Assembly (NCBI GenBank): GCA_050288425.1
Contig: JBNKDU010000042.1
Location: 27,807 to 91,806, forward strand
Direction of reading: 5' to 3'
Source of the DNA: JARRKU01 sp050288425
Lineage (GTDB): Bacteria > Desulfobacterota > Desulfobacteria > Desulfobacterales > Desulfosarcinaceae
DNA: 64,000 bases
The position numbers and the translations under genes are program-made. The notes under the pieces were generated by a model. The model saw only the letters and a program-made list of their open reading frames with translations, did not search any database and was not told where the DNA came from. Positions 1-9,515 of this stretch are shown piece after piece (the stretch's first letter is position 1; each line of letters begins with the position of its first letter).

Positions 1-1
1 C

Positions 2-3000
2 CGGGTGGAGGCCTACGTCCAGCTCGACGATGTCCTGCAGGCGGCCGGCCGGCGGCTGGACAATCCCGCCCTGGCCGGTCTGTTCAAGGACACCCTGCGA
101 CCCAACCGCAAACAGCCCTGGCAGAGCCAGCTGCCCGACCACCCGCGCCTGGGAGGCGAAATCAGCGCCCTGGCCGGATTTCTGGGCATTACCCTGGCCT
201 CCACCCACGACATGCGCGTCCGCTGGGGAACTCCCCACGATACCGTCGAAAGGGTGGATGTGGCCAATGCGTTTCGCCAGGCCGTGCTGGTCCACCACCT
301 GATCACCCGGTTGGCCGACGCTCCCCGGTTGCGCGCGACCGCGAGTCTGCGCCAGGGGTTCGCCACGGTGGCCGGGAGGGCCAATTTTCTGCGCCACGGA
401 GAATTGTTTGCCGATCAGCCGGCCCCGGGCAGCGTGATCATGGCCTTCCAGGGGACGACCCGTTATTACACCATGGTGGACGCCATGGGCCGGTTCACCC
501 TACGGGGGGTGGCCGACAAGAAGCATGTGTTGAACAAGGTCATCATCGAAGGGTACCGGTTCGACGACGACACCGGGGAGGTCCAATGGGCCATCGACAA
601 GAAGCAGACCGGCAAACCGGCCTACCGGGTCAAAATGACCCGCCGTTTCATGGAGACCGACCTGGTGATGTTCGCCTGCGCCCAGACGACCCTGTTCAAC
701 CTGCTGGAGCCGCGCAATTTTCACTACATGACCAAGATCAAGCTGATCGACGGGCGGCGCGAGGCGTCGCCGCAGCACTACTGGTACAGCCGCATCGACA
801 CCCGGTCGTCGGTCATTACCTCCACCTTCCTGACTCCCGAGACCCGGCTGAAGATGACCCTGTCCGACAACGTGCTGCACAGGAAGCTGATCCTGCTCCA
901 TGCCGACCGGGAGAATCCCCTGGGCAGGGGCTACCATGTGCAGAAGTATCCGGCCGTGCTGCGTACCGATTACCGGGTGGCCCGGGACATGTGGGCTCTG
1001 CTGGCGCCCCGCATCGAAAACCTGGAGCGGCACGGGATCTTCAACCAGCGCATCCGCGACCTTCGGCAGCAGGGGGAGGCGGCCCTGGAATCGGCCGGCA
1101 CCGCGCTGGCCCGACGGCAATACGATCGATTCGCCGAGGCCGCCTCCCGATCCTGGGCCCTGGCCTCGCGCGTCTACGACGACGTGGAGCGGACCCAGAA
1201 GGACGTGCTTTTCGGCGTGCTCTTCTACATCGCGCTGTTCGCCCCCTTCTCCTTCTGCATGGAACGCCTGCTGTTCTCGTTTGCCAGCATCTACAAACGC
1301 ATTCTGGCGTTCGGCGCCATCCTGTTGCTGTTGATCTTCGTGATCTATCAGGTCCATCCGGCCTTTCAACTGGCCTACAGTCCCATGGTGGTGATCCTGG
1401 CATTTTTCATCATGGGGCTCTCATTGATGGTGACCCTGATTATCTTCCTGCGCTTCGAAAGCGAGATGACCACCCTGCAAAGCCATGCCCGCCGCCTGCG
1501 GGCCGGTGAATTGAGCCATTGGAAGGCTTTCGTGGCCGCCTTCCTGCTGGGCGTCAGCAACCTGCGGCGCAGGCGACTGCGCACGGCCCTCACCTGCCTG
1601 ACCCTGATCATCCTGACCTTCACCATCATGAGCTTCACCACGGTGAAAACCTCCCGGCAGCATTCCCGCCTGCTGTACCAGTCCGGTGCTCCTTATCACG
1701 GCTTCCTGTTGAAGAACGCCAACTGGAAGAGCCTGCCCCCCGAGGCCCTCGGCCGGTTGACCAATGCCTTCGATGCGACGGCCTGGGTTGCCCCGCGGGT
1801 GTGGCTGGAGAGCGAAGATCCCACCCGCGCGACGCCCATGCCCATCCGCTACCAGGGACGGCGCTTCGAAGGCTTCGGCCTCGTGGGCCTGGGGCCCGAG
1901 GAGGGCCGCGTCACCGGATTGGATGCCATCCTGCTCCAGGGACGCTGGTTCCGGAACGCGGCCGCCGACGAGCTTCTGCTGCCCGATGTCATGGCCCGCA
2001 ACCTGGGCATCGATCTGACCCGCTCGGGCCCGGTGCCCGTCACTTTGTGGGGACAGTCTTTCGAGGTGGTGGGCGTCTTTTCCGCAGACGGGCTCCAGCA
2101 GCGCACCGATCTGGACGGCGAACCCCTGACGCCGGTGACCTTCCCACGCGAAATCTCCACCGAACTCACCGAAGTGGAGATGGAAGCCCTGGAGTCGGGG
2201 GAGGACGTGGTGGCGTTTCAGAGCCGGTATGAACACATCTCCGGCCACCGGACCCTGATCATGCCCTACCGGACCCTGCTGGCCGCCGGGGGACGACTCG
2301 AAGCCGTGGCCGTGCGGCCCCGGCAGGAGATCGACCCGGCCGCAATGGCCGCAGACCTGGTGGACCGTTTCGGACTGGCCCTCTTTTCGGGCGAACCCGG
2401 CGGCACTTACCTCTACAATGCCGACGACGCCATCCGCTACAGCGGCGCGCCCAATATCGTCATTCCCCTGGTGATTTCGGTCTTCATCGTGCTCAACACC
2501 ATGATCGGAAGCGTCTACGAGCGCAAACGCGAAATCGGCATCTACACTTCCGTGGGGCTGGCCCCCTCCCATGTGGCCTTTCTGTTCATCGCCGAAGCCA
2601 TGGCCTTTGCCGTGATCAGCGTGGTGCTGGGATATCTGGTGGCCCAGACCAGCGCCGGTCTCCTTTCCGGAACGGCCCTGTGGTCGGGGATCACCGTAAA
2701 CTACTCCTCCCTGTCGGGCGTGGCCGCCATGGCGCTGGTGATCCTGGTGGTCCTGGTCTCGGTGATCTACCCGGCACATGTGGCCGCCCAGATCGCCATT
2801 CCCGACATCAACCGGACGTGGCGGCTGCCCCCGGCCCAGGGCAATCGATTGGAATTGAAACTGCCGTTCCTGATGAAGCACCACGAACACCGCAGCGTGG
2901 GCGGTTTTCTGCACGCGTTTCTGCAAAGCCACCTGGATATTTCCCATGGCGTCTTTTCCACCGGCGATATTCAATTGAATTTCGTCTGCCATACGCCGGA

Positions 3001-3340
3001 AGGCCCCCGGGCCGCCACCGCCCAGGCACCGGATGCCTGTGTCCGGCTGGCCGCCAGGGTCTGGCTGGCGCCCTTCGACCTGGGGATCATGCAGGAGGCC
3101 GTCTTTTCCTTCACGCCGGTGGCCGGCGAGCCCGAATTCCTGGAAATCAGCGTCGCGCTCACACGCCGTTCGGGAGAAGCCAATGCCTGGCACCGGATCA
3201 ACAAAGCCTTCCTGCACCACACGCGCCGGCAACTCCTGATGTGGCGGTCCCTGGGCGGCCGGGAGAAACAATACTACCAGGACCTGCTGGATGGTCAGGC
3301 CTATAATCTTATCGAATTGCGCGCCGGACAGGACTCATGA
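2..3340 (+). CDS. FtsX-family ABC permease with large extracytoplasmic N-terminal region (5-prime partial)
   Basis: The reading frame is open to the left edge, so the N-terminus is probably missing; the GTG at 5 need not be the start. About 400 visible residues precede the first membrane segments (about 400-425, 432-450, 459-482). An arginine-rich stretch then leads into a helix at about 521-547, a second soluble region, and a C-terminal block of three or four helices (about 818-930). That block contains the ERKREIGIYTSVGL segment typical of FtsX/MacB-type permeases. About 170 soluble residues follow the last helix. Such permeases normally partner an ABC ATPase and act in efflux, lipoprotein release or mechanotransmission; no ATPase is visible, so it may lie upstream. 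Its stop overlaps the next start in an ATGA, which implies translational coupling. Confidence 0.8.
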   Translation, partial: RVEAYVQLDDVLQAAGRRLDNPALAGLFKDTLRPNRKQPWQSQLPDHPRLGGEISALAGFLGITLASTHDMRVRWGTPHDTVERVDVANAFRQAVLVHHLITRLADAPRLRATASLRQGFATVAGRANFLRHGELFADQPAPGSVIMAFQGTTRYYTMVDAMGRFTLRGVADKKHVLNKVIIEGYRFDDDTGEVQWAIDKKQTGKPAYRVKMTRRFMETDLVMFACAQTTLFNLLEPRNFHYMTKIKLIDGRREASPQHYWYSRIDTRSSVITSTFLTPETRLKMTLSDNVLHRKLILLHADRENPLGRGYHVQKYPAVLRTDYRVARDMWALLAPRIENLERHGIFNQRIRDLRQQGEAALESAGTALARRQYDRFAEAASRSWALASRVYDDVERTQKDVLFGVLFYIALFAPFSFCMERLLFSFASIYKRILAFGAILLLLIFVIYQVHPAFQLAYSPMVVILAFFIMGLSLMVTLIIFLRFESEMTTLQSHARRLRAGELSHWKAFVAAFLLGVSNLRRRRLRTALTCLTLIILTFTIMSFTTVKTSRQHSRLLYQSGAPYHGFLLKNANWKSLPPEALGRLTNAFDATAWVAPRVWLESEDPTRATPMPIRYQGRRFEGFGLVGLGPEEGRVTGLDAILLQGRWFRNAAADELLLPDVMARNLGIDLTRSGPVPVTLWGQSFEVVGVFSADGLQQRTDLDGEPLTPVTFPREISTELTEVEMEALESGEDVVAFQSRYEHISGHRTLIMPYRTLLAAGGRLEAVAVRPRQEIDPAAMAADLVDRFGLALFSGEPGGTYLYNADDAIRYSGAPNIVIPLVISVFIVLNTMIGSVYERKREIGIYTSVGLAPSHVAFLFIAEAMAFAVISVVLGYLVAQTSAGLLSGTALWSGITVNYSSLSGVAAMALVILVVLVSVIYPAHVAAQIAIPDINRTWRLPPAQGNRLELKLPFLMKHHEHRSVGGFLHAFLQSHLDISHGVFSTGDIQLNFVCHTPEGPRAATAQAPDACVRLAARVWLAPFDLGIMQEAVFSFTPVAGEPEFLEISVALTRRSGEANAWHRINKAFLHHTRRQLLMWRSLGGREKQYYQDLLDGQAYNLIELRAGQDS

Positions 3341-5373
3341 CTTCACCGGATCCATACGCCTCCACCGCCCCCGCATCTCCGGCCGCCGGCTCCGGCCCAC
3401 CGGCCGACATCCGCGTACGGGCCGTGGTACTGGGCCTGGTTCTGGCCATGGTCATCGGTGCGCTCACCCCCTACAACAATGTCTATAAACAGGCCACGCC
3501 GCTGGGCGGCGGCCATTTTCCCCTGGCGCCTTTCTTCATTCTGATCTGGCTGGTGGCGCTCTCGGCCCTGGCCCACCGCGTGTTCAAGGACCGGATCCTC
3601 TTGACGGGGCGGGAACTGCTGGTGACCTGGATCCTCATGGTGCTGGTTTCCGGCATGGCGTATACCGGCCTGGCGCGCACCTTCTTCATCAACCTGACGG
3701 CGCCCCTTCATCTGGCCACCGTGGAGAACCGTTGGGCGGAAGTGTTGCAGCCCTTGCTGCCCGATCTTCTCTATCCCCGGGACGGCCGGGCCGTTGCCGA
3801 ATTGTACAACGGCATCGACGGCGGCCGGCAAATGGGATGGGGCGAGATCCTCCGCCGGGTACCCTGGCACCAATGGATGACGCCCCTGATGGTCTGGGGA
3901 GGCTTTATCCTGCTCTGCTACCTGGTGATGATGTGCATGGTAAACCTGCTCAGTCGGCAGGCCCTGCACAACGAGCGCATGAATTTTCCGTTGCTGCAGG
4001 TACCGCAGATGCTGGCCGATGCCCTGGATCGACAACGATTGGGGCAATTCCTGGGCAACCGTTTCCTGCTGGCCGGCCTGTCGGTGCCGGTACTGCTGCA
4101 CCTGCTCAACGGCCTGCACTTCTACCTTCCCCAGGTACCGCAGTTTCCCACCCTGGTGCTGGTGGGAAGCTACTTTTCGAAAACCGGCCTGTTCAGCGGT
4201 TTTCTGAAATTGAAGATCTATCTCTATCCGGCGTTCATCGGATTCGCCTTTCTGGCGGCCAAGCAGGTCTCCTTTTCCTTCTGGTTTTTCTATATCGCCG
4301 GGGCGCTGCTCATCGGCCTGCTATCCGTCCTGGGATACAACATCCCGGCCGCCGCCCTGGGCGTGACCTTCGGCCCGACCCTGGCGCGACCGGAGGAGAC
4401 GCAGATGATCGGCGCCTACGGCGTCTTCTTCTTCTTCCTGGCTTGGCTGGCGCGGCACCACTTCCTCGATATCGTGCGTATCTCCACCGGATGGGCCGGC
4501 CGGTATCCCGCCGGACCCGACCGGACCGCCATCCGCTGGTCCTTCTGGGGCCTCGTGACGGGCATCACCCTGCTGGTGATCTGGCTCTCCTGGTTCGGAT
4601 TGTCGGTGGGCGCCGCCATCCTGGTGTTGGGGGTGTTTTTCATGGTCATGCTGGTGGCCACCCGGGTGATCTGCCAGGGCGGCATCGCCTATTTCACCCT
4701 CACCGCGGCCCCCGTGGACGGGCTGCTGGTCTTTCTGGGCCCCAAGTTTTTCACCTCGGCCGGATTGCTGGTCACGGCGGTGGCCCAGAAGGTCCTCTTC
4801 GTCGATCTGCGCGAGTCGTTGATGCCGTCCCTGTTCCACGCCCGCAAGCTCACCGACGGCGTGGGCAGACGTCCCCTGGTGGTGACCGGAATTCTCCTCG
4901 CCCTGGTGGGCGGGGTGGCGGTCTCCTTCGTTGCCATGCTGGCCCTCTGCTACCGGTTCGGCACGCGGGAACTGGGCCTGGACTGGGCCACCCGCACCAC
5001 CGTGGCCGTCTACGACAATATCTACACCCTGATGGAGTCTCCGGTGCAGTCGGGCCAGTGGGTGTGGATCTTCGCCCTCCTGGGCGCGGCCATCATGCTG
5101 GTATTGGTATTGTGCTACCACCGCTTTTACTGGTGGCCCATTCATCCCATCGGATATCTGACCGCGTACAGTTCGGCCATGCGCATTCTCTGGTTCAGCT
5201 TCTTCATGGGCTGGGCCTGCAACGCCCTGTGCATGCGCTACGGTGGGGTGACCTTGTTCAAGAAGCTGCGATTTTTCTTCGTGGGACTGGTGATCGGCGA
5301 TTTTCTCATGGGCGGCGCCTGGGCCCTGGTGGGCCTGTTTGCCGACGGAAGTTATCAGGTGCTGCCTGTTTAA
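3337..5373 (+). CDS. DUF6785/DUF6784-type polytopic membrane protein (OPT-related)
   Basis: A 678-residue protein made almost entirely of hydrophobic segments, with a proline- and alanine-rich N-terminal tail of about 25 residues. The segment HPIGYLTAYSSAMRILWFSF near the C-terminus resembles the paired DUF6785/DUF6784 membrane families, which are distantly related to oligopeptide transporters. Substrate and direction of transport are unknown. It starts inside the stop codon of the FtsX-type gene and is followed 24 nt later by a second OPT-like gene, so the three probably form one membrane system. The family name rests on pattern recognition, not on a search. Confidence 0.65.
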   Translation: MTSPDPYASTAPASPAAGSGPPADIRVRAVVLGLVLAMVIGALTPYNNVYKQATPLGGGHFPLAPFFILIWLVALSALAHRVFKDRILLTGRELLVTWILMVLVSGMAYTGLARTFFINLTAPLHLATVENRWAEVLQPLLPDLLYPRDGRAVAELYNGIDGGRQMGWGEILRRVPWHQWMTPLMVWGGFILLCYLVMMCMVNLLSRQALHNERMNFPLLQVPQMLADALDRQRLGQFLGNRFLLAGLSVPVLLHLLNGLHFYLPQVPQFPTLVLVGSYFSKTGLFSGFLKLKIYLYPAFIGFAFLAAKQVSFSFWFFYIAGALLIGLLSVLGYNIPAAALGVTFGPTLARPEETQMIGAYGVFFFFLAWLARHHFLDIVRISTGWAGRYPAGPDRTAIRWSFWGLVTGITLLVIWLSWFGLSVGAAILVLGVFFMVMLVATRVICQGGIAYFTLTAAPVDGLLVFLGPKFFTSAGLLVTAVAQKVLFVDLRESLMPSLFHARKLTDGVGRRPLVVTGILLALVGGVAVSFVAMLALCYRFGTRELGLDWATRTTVAVYDNIYTLMESPVQSGQWVWIFALLGAAIMLVLVLCYHRFYWWPIHPIGYLTAYSSAMRILWFSFFMGWACNALCMRYGGVTLFKKLRFFFVGLVIGDFLMGGAWALVGLFADGSYQVLPV

Positions 5374-5397
5374 CCAATAACCAATTAACAGATAGCA

Positions 5398-7356
5398 ATG
5401 TACGAAGATAAAGAACTGAAAGAGTACCGCGATCTGCTCAAGACGCCGGATCACTTCGAAGAGGGCTTCGACTGGAAGACCGTGGTCGGCGCCGTCTTCA
5501 TCGGTTTCCTGATGATGCCGGGCAGCATGTACCTGCAACTGGTCATCGGCCAGGGTATCGGGCCGGCGGCGCGTTGGGTGACCATCATCCTGTTCGCCGA
5601 GATCGCCAGGCGCAGCTACACCGAACTCAAGCAGCAGGAGATCTTTCTGCTGTACTACATGGCCGGCGCCGCCATGGCTTCGCCTTTCCAGGGGCTGCTA
5701 TGGAACCAGTACCTGGTGCAGTCGGATGCCGCCGTCATGTTGGGACTGACCGAGCATATCCCCTCCTGGGTGGCGCCGGGACCGGGATCGGAGTCGTTGA
5801 TCCAGCGCACGTTCTTTCACCGCGATTGGATGATCCCGATCCTGTTGCTGGTGGGCGCCCAGGTCATCCAGCGCATCGATCACTTCGGCCTGGGCTATGC
5901 CCTCTACCGGATCACATCCGACGTGGAGAAACTGCCGTTTCCCATGGCGCCGGTGGGGGCGTTGGGTACCATGGCCCTGGCCGAATCCACCGAAGAGAAG
6001 CAAAAGAGCTGGAAATGGCGGGTCTTCTCCATCGGCGGGGTCGTGGGCCTGCTGTTCGGCACGATTTACGTGCTGGTGCCCACGGTGTCGGGATTGCTGC
6101 TGCTGGAACCCATCCGACTGATTCCCATTCCCTGGATCGAGCTGAGCCGTCACACCGAAACCCTGCTGCCGGCCGTGGCCACGGGCATCCAGCTCGACCT
6201 GGGACTGATTTTCATCGGCATGGTCCTGCCCTTCTGGGCGGTCATCGGCGGTCTCATCGGCATCGCCGTCACCTTTATCGCCAATCCGCTGCTGTATCGA
6301 ACCGGTATCCTGCGGAGCTGGCACCCGGGCATGGGCACGGTGGATACGGTGTTTGCCAACAACTTCGATTTCTATATGAGTTTCGGCATCGGTCTGGGCC
6401 TGGCCATCGCCGGCATCGGCATCTGGCACGTGCTGCGCTCCTTCGGCGACCGGTCCGGCCGGAGGGGCAGTTTCAAGGACCTGTTCCGGCCGCCGCCGGG
6501 CCGGGGCGATTTCAACTTCTGGATTTCCATCGCCATCTATGCCTTCTCCACCCTGGCGTACGTGGGGATCTGCGTCTGGCTGGTGCCCACCTTTCCCTGG
6601 ATCTTCTTTCTCGGTTACGGCTTTGTCTACACGCCCATCGTCTCTTACATCACGGCCCGCATGGAGGGCATCGCCGGCCAGTTCGTCAGCCTGCCCCTGG
6701 TGCGGGAGGCCAGCTTCATCGCCGGCGCGCGCTTTTTCGGCTACCATGGCATCGAAATCTGGTATGCGCCCATTCCCATTCACAACTATGGCGAAGCCAC
6801 GGTTCACTTCCGGCAGATCGAATTGACCGGTACCAGCATCCGCGGCATCATCAAGGCGGAAATCGTGGTATTCCCGGTGGTGATGATCGCCAGCCTGCTC
6901 TTCTCCCAATTCATCTGGCGGCTGGCCCCCATTCCCTCCAGCAGCTACCCCTATGCCCAGGAACTGTGGCACCTGCAGGCCCTCAATACCCTGCTGATGC
7001 AGACGTCCACCCTCGAGGGCAACGCCCTGTTCTACCAGGCCCTCAACGGCACCTATGTCCTCGGTGGGCTGGGGCTGGGCGTGCTGGCCTATCTTGTACT
7101 GAGTGTGTTCGGGCTGCCGGTCCTGTTGATTTACGGGGTCGTGCGCGGCCTGGGCCAGAGTACCCCCCATGGCTTCATCCTGGAAGTGATGGGCGCGCTG
7201 CTGGGTCGTTTTTTCTTTCTCAAGCGCTACGGCGCCATGTGGCGCCAGTACGCGCCGGTCCTGCTGGCCGGGTTCTCCTGCGGAATGGGGCTCACCGGCA
7301 TGTTGGCCATGGGGTTCGCCCTGATCCTGAAATCTTTGGGGCGCCTGGCGTATTGA
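5398..7356 (+). CDS. OPT-like peptide transporter family membrane protein
   Basis: 652 residues with about 14 hydrophobic segments and a short charged N-terminal tail. The early DWKTVVGAVFIGFLMMPGSMY segment and the helix-loop pattern resemble OPT-superfamily proteins often annotated as peptide transporters. It lies 24 nt after the DUF6785-type gene; that gap consists of AACCAAT-like units that begin at the preceding stop codon. Two adjacent OPT-like proteins plus an FtsX-type permease suggest a multi-component envelope transport system. No substrate can be inferred from sequence alone. Confidence 0.6.
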   Translation: MYEDKELKEYRDLLKTPDHFEEGFDWKTVVGAVFIGFLMMPGSMYLQLVIGQGIGPAARWVTIILFAEIARRSYTELKQQEIFLLYYMAGAAMASPFQGLLWNQYLVQSDAAVMLGLTEHIPSWVAPGPGSESLIQRTFFHRDWMIPILLLVGAQVIQRIDHFGLGYALYRITSDVEKLPFPMAPVGALGTMALAESTEEKQKSWKWRVFSIGGVVGLLFGTIYVLVPTVSGLLLLEPIRLIPIPWIELSRHTETLLPAVATGIQLDLGLIFIGMVLPFWAVIGGLIGIAVTFIANPLLYRTGILRSWHPGMGTVDTVFANNFDFYMSFGIGLGLAIAGIGIWHVLRSFGDRSGRRGSFKDLFRPPPGRGDFNFWISIAIYAFSTLAYVGICVWLVPTFPWIFFLGYGFVYTPIVSYITARMEGIAGQFVSLPLVREASFIAGARFFGYHGIEIWYAPIPIHNYGEATVHFRQIELTGTSIRGIIKAEIVVFPVVMIASLLFSQFIWRLAPIPSSSYPYAQELWHLQALNTLLMQTSTLEGNALFYQALNGTYVLGGLGLGVLAYLVLSVFGLPVLLIYGVVRGLGQSTPHGFILEVMGALLGRFFFLKRYGAMWRQYAPVLLAGFSCGMGLTGMLAMGFALILKSLGRLAY

Positions 7357-7489
7357 GAACGAGGATCGCAGCGCAGGGCATTGTGCCCGGAAGGGCCACG
7401 GTTTGCCCATGGACGGTTCGTTCCTATATTGAAGGGTTGAACAAGGATCGTTTCCCGGTGATGGTTATCCCCAACTACGAGGTATCCGT

Positions 7490-8092
7490 ATGCGTCATGT
7501 CGTCCTTATCGCTTTGATTGCCGCCGTCGGTATCGGCAGTCCCTCATCCGCCCATGCCCGGCCGCCGCAGGAGATTGCCGGGTTTGCCCTCGGAAAAACC
7601 ATCGAAACCTGCCATGGGAGCCTGCGGATGGAGACCGAGATGCCCATCCGATATCATCCCTACCTGAACGAAGTGCAGATCAAATCCACGGGCGGGTTCA
7701 GATCCGGCTTGATCACCTTCGACCAATGCGCCAATCCGGGGCGCATCGTGCGCATCAAGATGAAGTACGCCGATTCGAGCAAGCCATTCTTCGAGAAGCT
7801 GTTGAAGATCTACAAACAGCGGTTCGGACGGGATCCCGAATGGAGGGGAGACCCGTTTCATATCGCACTGGCCTGGAAATGGTCGTTCAGCGACGACCAG
7901 GGCAATAACATCGGGTTGATCCTCCAGCACAACCTCAAGGACGAGGACGAGAAGCGGGGCAACGCCGTCAAGCTGATCCTGTACAACGGTGTGGAAGAGG
8001 CCCGGGCCTGCTACGAATCCCGGCAGGCCGGCGCCCCCGAACCGCCGGAGCCGGTCGGTCCCGTTGATTGGGATCGACTGATCCCGCACTGA
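7490..8092 (+). CDS. secreted protein of unknown function
   Basis: 200 residues. An N-terminal signal peptide ends near the Ala-rich stretch before residue 25 (cleavage plausible after SSAHA). The mature part is polar with no recognised domain; two cysteines (in ETCHG and DQCANPG) could form a disulfide and a third lies near the C-terminus. GAGG lies about 8 nt upstream of the ATG, supporting this start. It follows the OPT-like gene by 133 nt on the same strand. It may be a periplasmic partner of the upstream membrane proteins, but that is only context. Confidence 0.6.
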   Translation: MRHVVLIALIAAVGIGSPSSAHARPPQEIAGFALGKTIETCHGSLRMETEMPIRYHPYLNEVQIKSTGGFRSGLITFDQCANPGRIVRIKMKYADSSKPFFEKLLKIYKQRFGRDPEWRGDPFHIALAWKWSFSDDQGNNIGLILQHNLKDEDEKRGNAVKLILYNGVEEARACYESRQAGAPEPPEPVGPVDWDRLIPH

Positions 8093-8148
8093 GCCCGGTT
8101 GGCCCCTCCGGGCCAACGTACGGAACATATCGCCGATGATGGTATCTT

Positions 8149-9057
8149 TTGATCGAAATTCCTGCCTATAATCCCAAGGAGATCGCATGGAACGGCGTGC
8201 GCTTCCGGGTTCCCTCCGGCTGGGAAATCAGCCGCATGGGACATCGCTACCTGCAGCTGGAGGATGACGACGGGCCGGTATTCGAGTTGAAATGGCAGTC
8301 GGTGAAGGGCCGCTTTTCCCATGACGACCACTTGAAAAAAATCGGCGCCGGGCATTGGAGACGCAAGGGCATCGAGGTGGAAGCCGGAGAACCTCCCGAC
8401 CATTGGCGCGACGCCCTGGGTCGATATTCTGCGCGCGCCTTTCGATGGCAGGGGGCCCGTCTCGGCGGAGAGGGGGCGGTGCTTTACTGCGCCGTCTGTC
8501 GCACGGCCCTGTTGGTCCAGTTTCTGCGGGACGACATCGTCGCCGACAAGGCGCTGTGCAGCGGAATCCTGGCTTCGTTGCGCGACCATTCCTCCTCCGG
8601 TGGAGAAGGCCGGGTGCGTTGGGCGGTCTACGATCTGAGGGCCGAGGTACCCGTCGCCTTCACCCTGAAGGATTACCGCTTCCATGCCGGCGAATTTACG
8701 CTGACCTTTGACGGCCCCGGGCACGCGCTTCTTTCGCTGCACCGTTGGGGGCCGGCATCCATGGTCCTGGCCAGACAGACCCTGGACCAGTTTGTCGGCA
8801 GCCGGTTCACCTGGATCGACCACCGGCTGGCCGTGGAGATGATAAAAGAAGATGGTTTCATTCACGTGGAAGGCGTTCGGTCCCGGCTTGGGTGGGTCCT
8901 ATGGCTGCGGCGCATGGCCCGCAAACCCGCCTTCCACTGGCTGCATGCCTGGCGCGACGAAGCCCGGAATCGCATTCTGGCGGTGGATGCCCGCGGCAGC
9001 CATCCGCTGCCGCACCAGACCCTGGAAGAGGTGAGTGATGGGTATGTCGTGGTTTAA
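8149..9057 (+). CDS. uncharacterised protein upstream of a PqqD-like gene
   Basis: 302 residues, soluble, no signal peptide, rich in Trp and Arg. I do not recognise a domain. The start is a TTG; an in-frame TGA lies 12 nt upstream and there is no upstream ATG. The first residues (IEIPAYNPKEIAWNGVRF) look structured, so translation must begin at or very near here. Its 3-prime end overlaps the start of the PqqD-like gene in another frame, implying coupled translation. The pairing suggests that it works with the PqqD-like protein, perhaps as a substrate-handling partner, but no catalytic motif is visible. Confidence 0.6.
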   Translation: MIEIPAYNPKEIAWNGVRFRVPSGWEISRMGHRYLQLEDDDGPVFELKWQSVKGRFSHDDHLKKIGAGHWRRKGIEVEAGEPPDHWRDALGRYSARAFRWQGARLGGEGAVLYCAVCRTALLVQFLRDDIVADKALCSGILASLRDHSSSGGEGRVRWAVYDLRAEVPVAFTLKDYRFHAGEFTLTFDGPGHALLSLHRWGPASMVLARQTLDQFVGSRFTWIDHRLAVEMIKEDGFIHVEGVRSRLGWVLWLRRMARKPAFHWLHAWRDEARNRILAVDARGSHPLPHQTLEEVSDGYVVV

Positions 9058-9430
9058 GCGGGCATCGACGGCGGGGCCGGCCCTGACCCGGGGGGAGGCC
9101 CTGGACTGCGTGCCGCTGAAAAACCCGCGTGTCCGGGAACGGCCCTCGGAATCGGGAGATCTGCAGCTGACCTATCCTGTGACGCTGAAGCCCTGGTTCA
9201 CCAGACTGGCGCGACGGCTGGGCGGAGGCGGGGTGACCGAACAATTCAAGAAATTGCAGCTCGATGCCATGGGTTCGGTGGTATGGGAGCTGTTGGACGG
9301 CCAGGCCACTGTCCGCAAGATCGTCGCACGATTCGCGGACCGCTACCAGCTCCACCGAAGAGAGGCGGAAGTGGCCGTGACCCAATTCCTGCGGGAACTG
9401 GGCAAGCGCGGCCTCATCGCTCTCCATTGA
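9038..9430 (+). CDS. PqqD-family peptide-chaperone-like protein
   Basis: About 130 residues. The C-terminal half contains the PqqD-type pattern LDAMGSVVWELLDGQATV followed by a helical segment ending in RELGKRGLI. In known systems PqqD-like domains bind the leader of a ribosomally made peptide and present it to a radical SAM or other maturase. No radical SAM gene is visible in the window. The ATG at 9038 lies inside the preceding gene; GTG at 9035 and ATG at 9044 are alternatives. The N-terminal 55 residues are not typical of minimal PqqD. Confidence 0.7.
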   Translation: MGMSWFKRASTAGPALTRGEALDCVPLKNPRVRERPSESGDLQLTYPVTLKPWFTRLARRLGGGGVTEQFKKLQLDAMGSVVWELLDGQATVRKIVARFADRYQLHRREAEVAVTQFLRELGKRGLIALH

Positions 9431-9515
9431 TACCGGGACGGCCTGTGGACATGGCCGCGAACGCGGGAAGGAGTTGAAATCACCCGCCAACCCATGAGGG
9501 GAAAGGGACGAACGC

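Noticed and set aside
1421..3271. Long antisense open frame (616 codons) opposite the FtsX-type permease
   Set aside because: GC-rich third positions open the opposite frame; the translation is low-complexity and the plus-strand frame carries clear membrane and FtsX motifs.
8137..8151. In-frame TGA just upstream of the 302-residue gene as a second selenocysteine site
   Set aside because: No start codon exists upstream in that frame and no stem-loop follows at SECIS distance.
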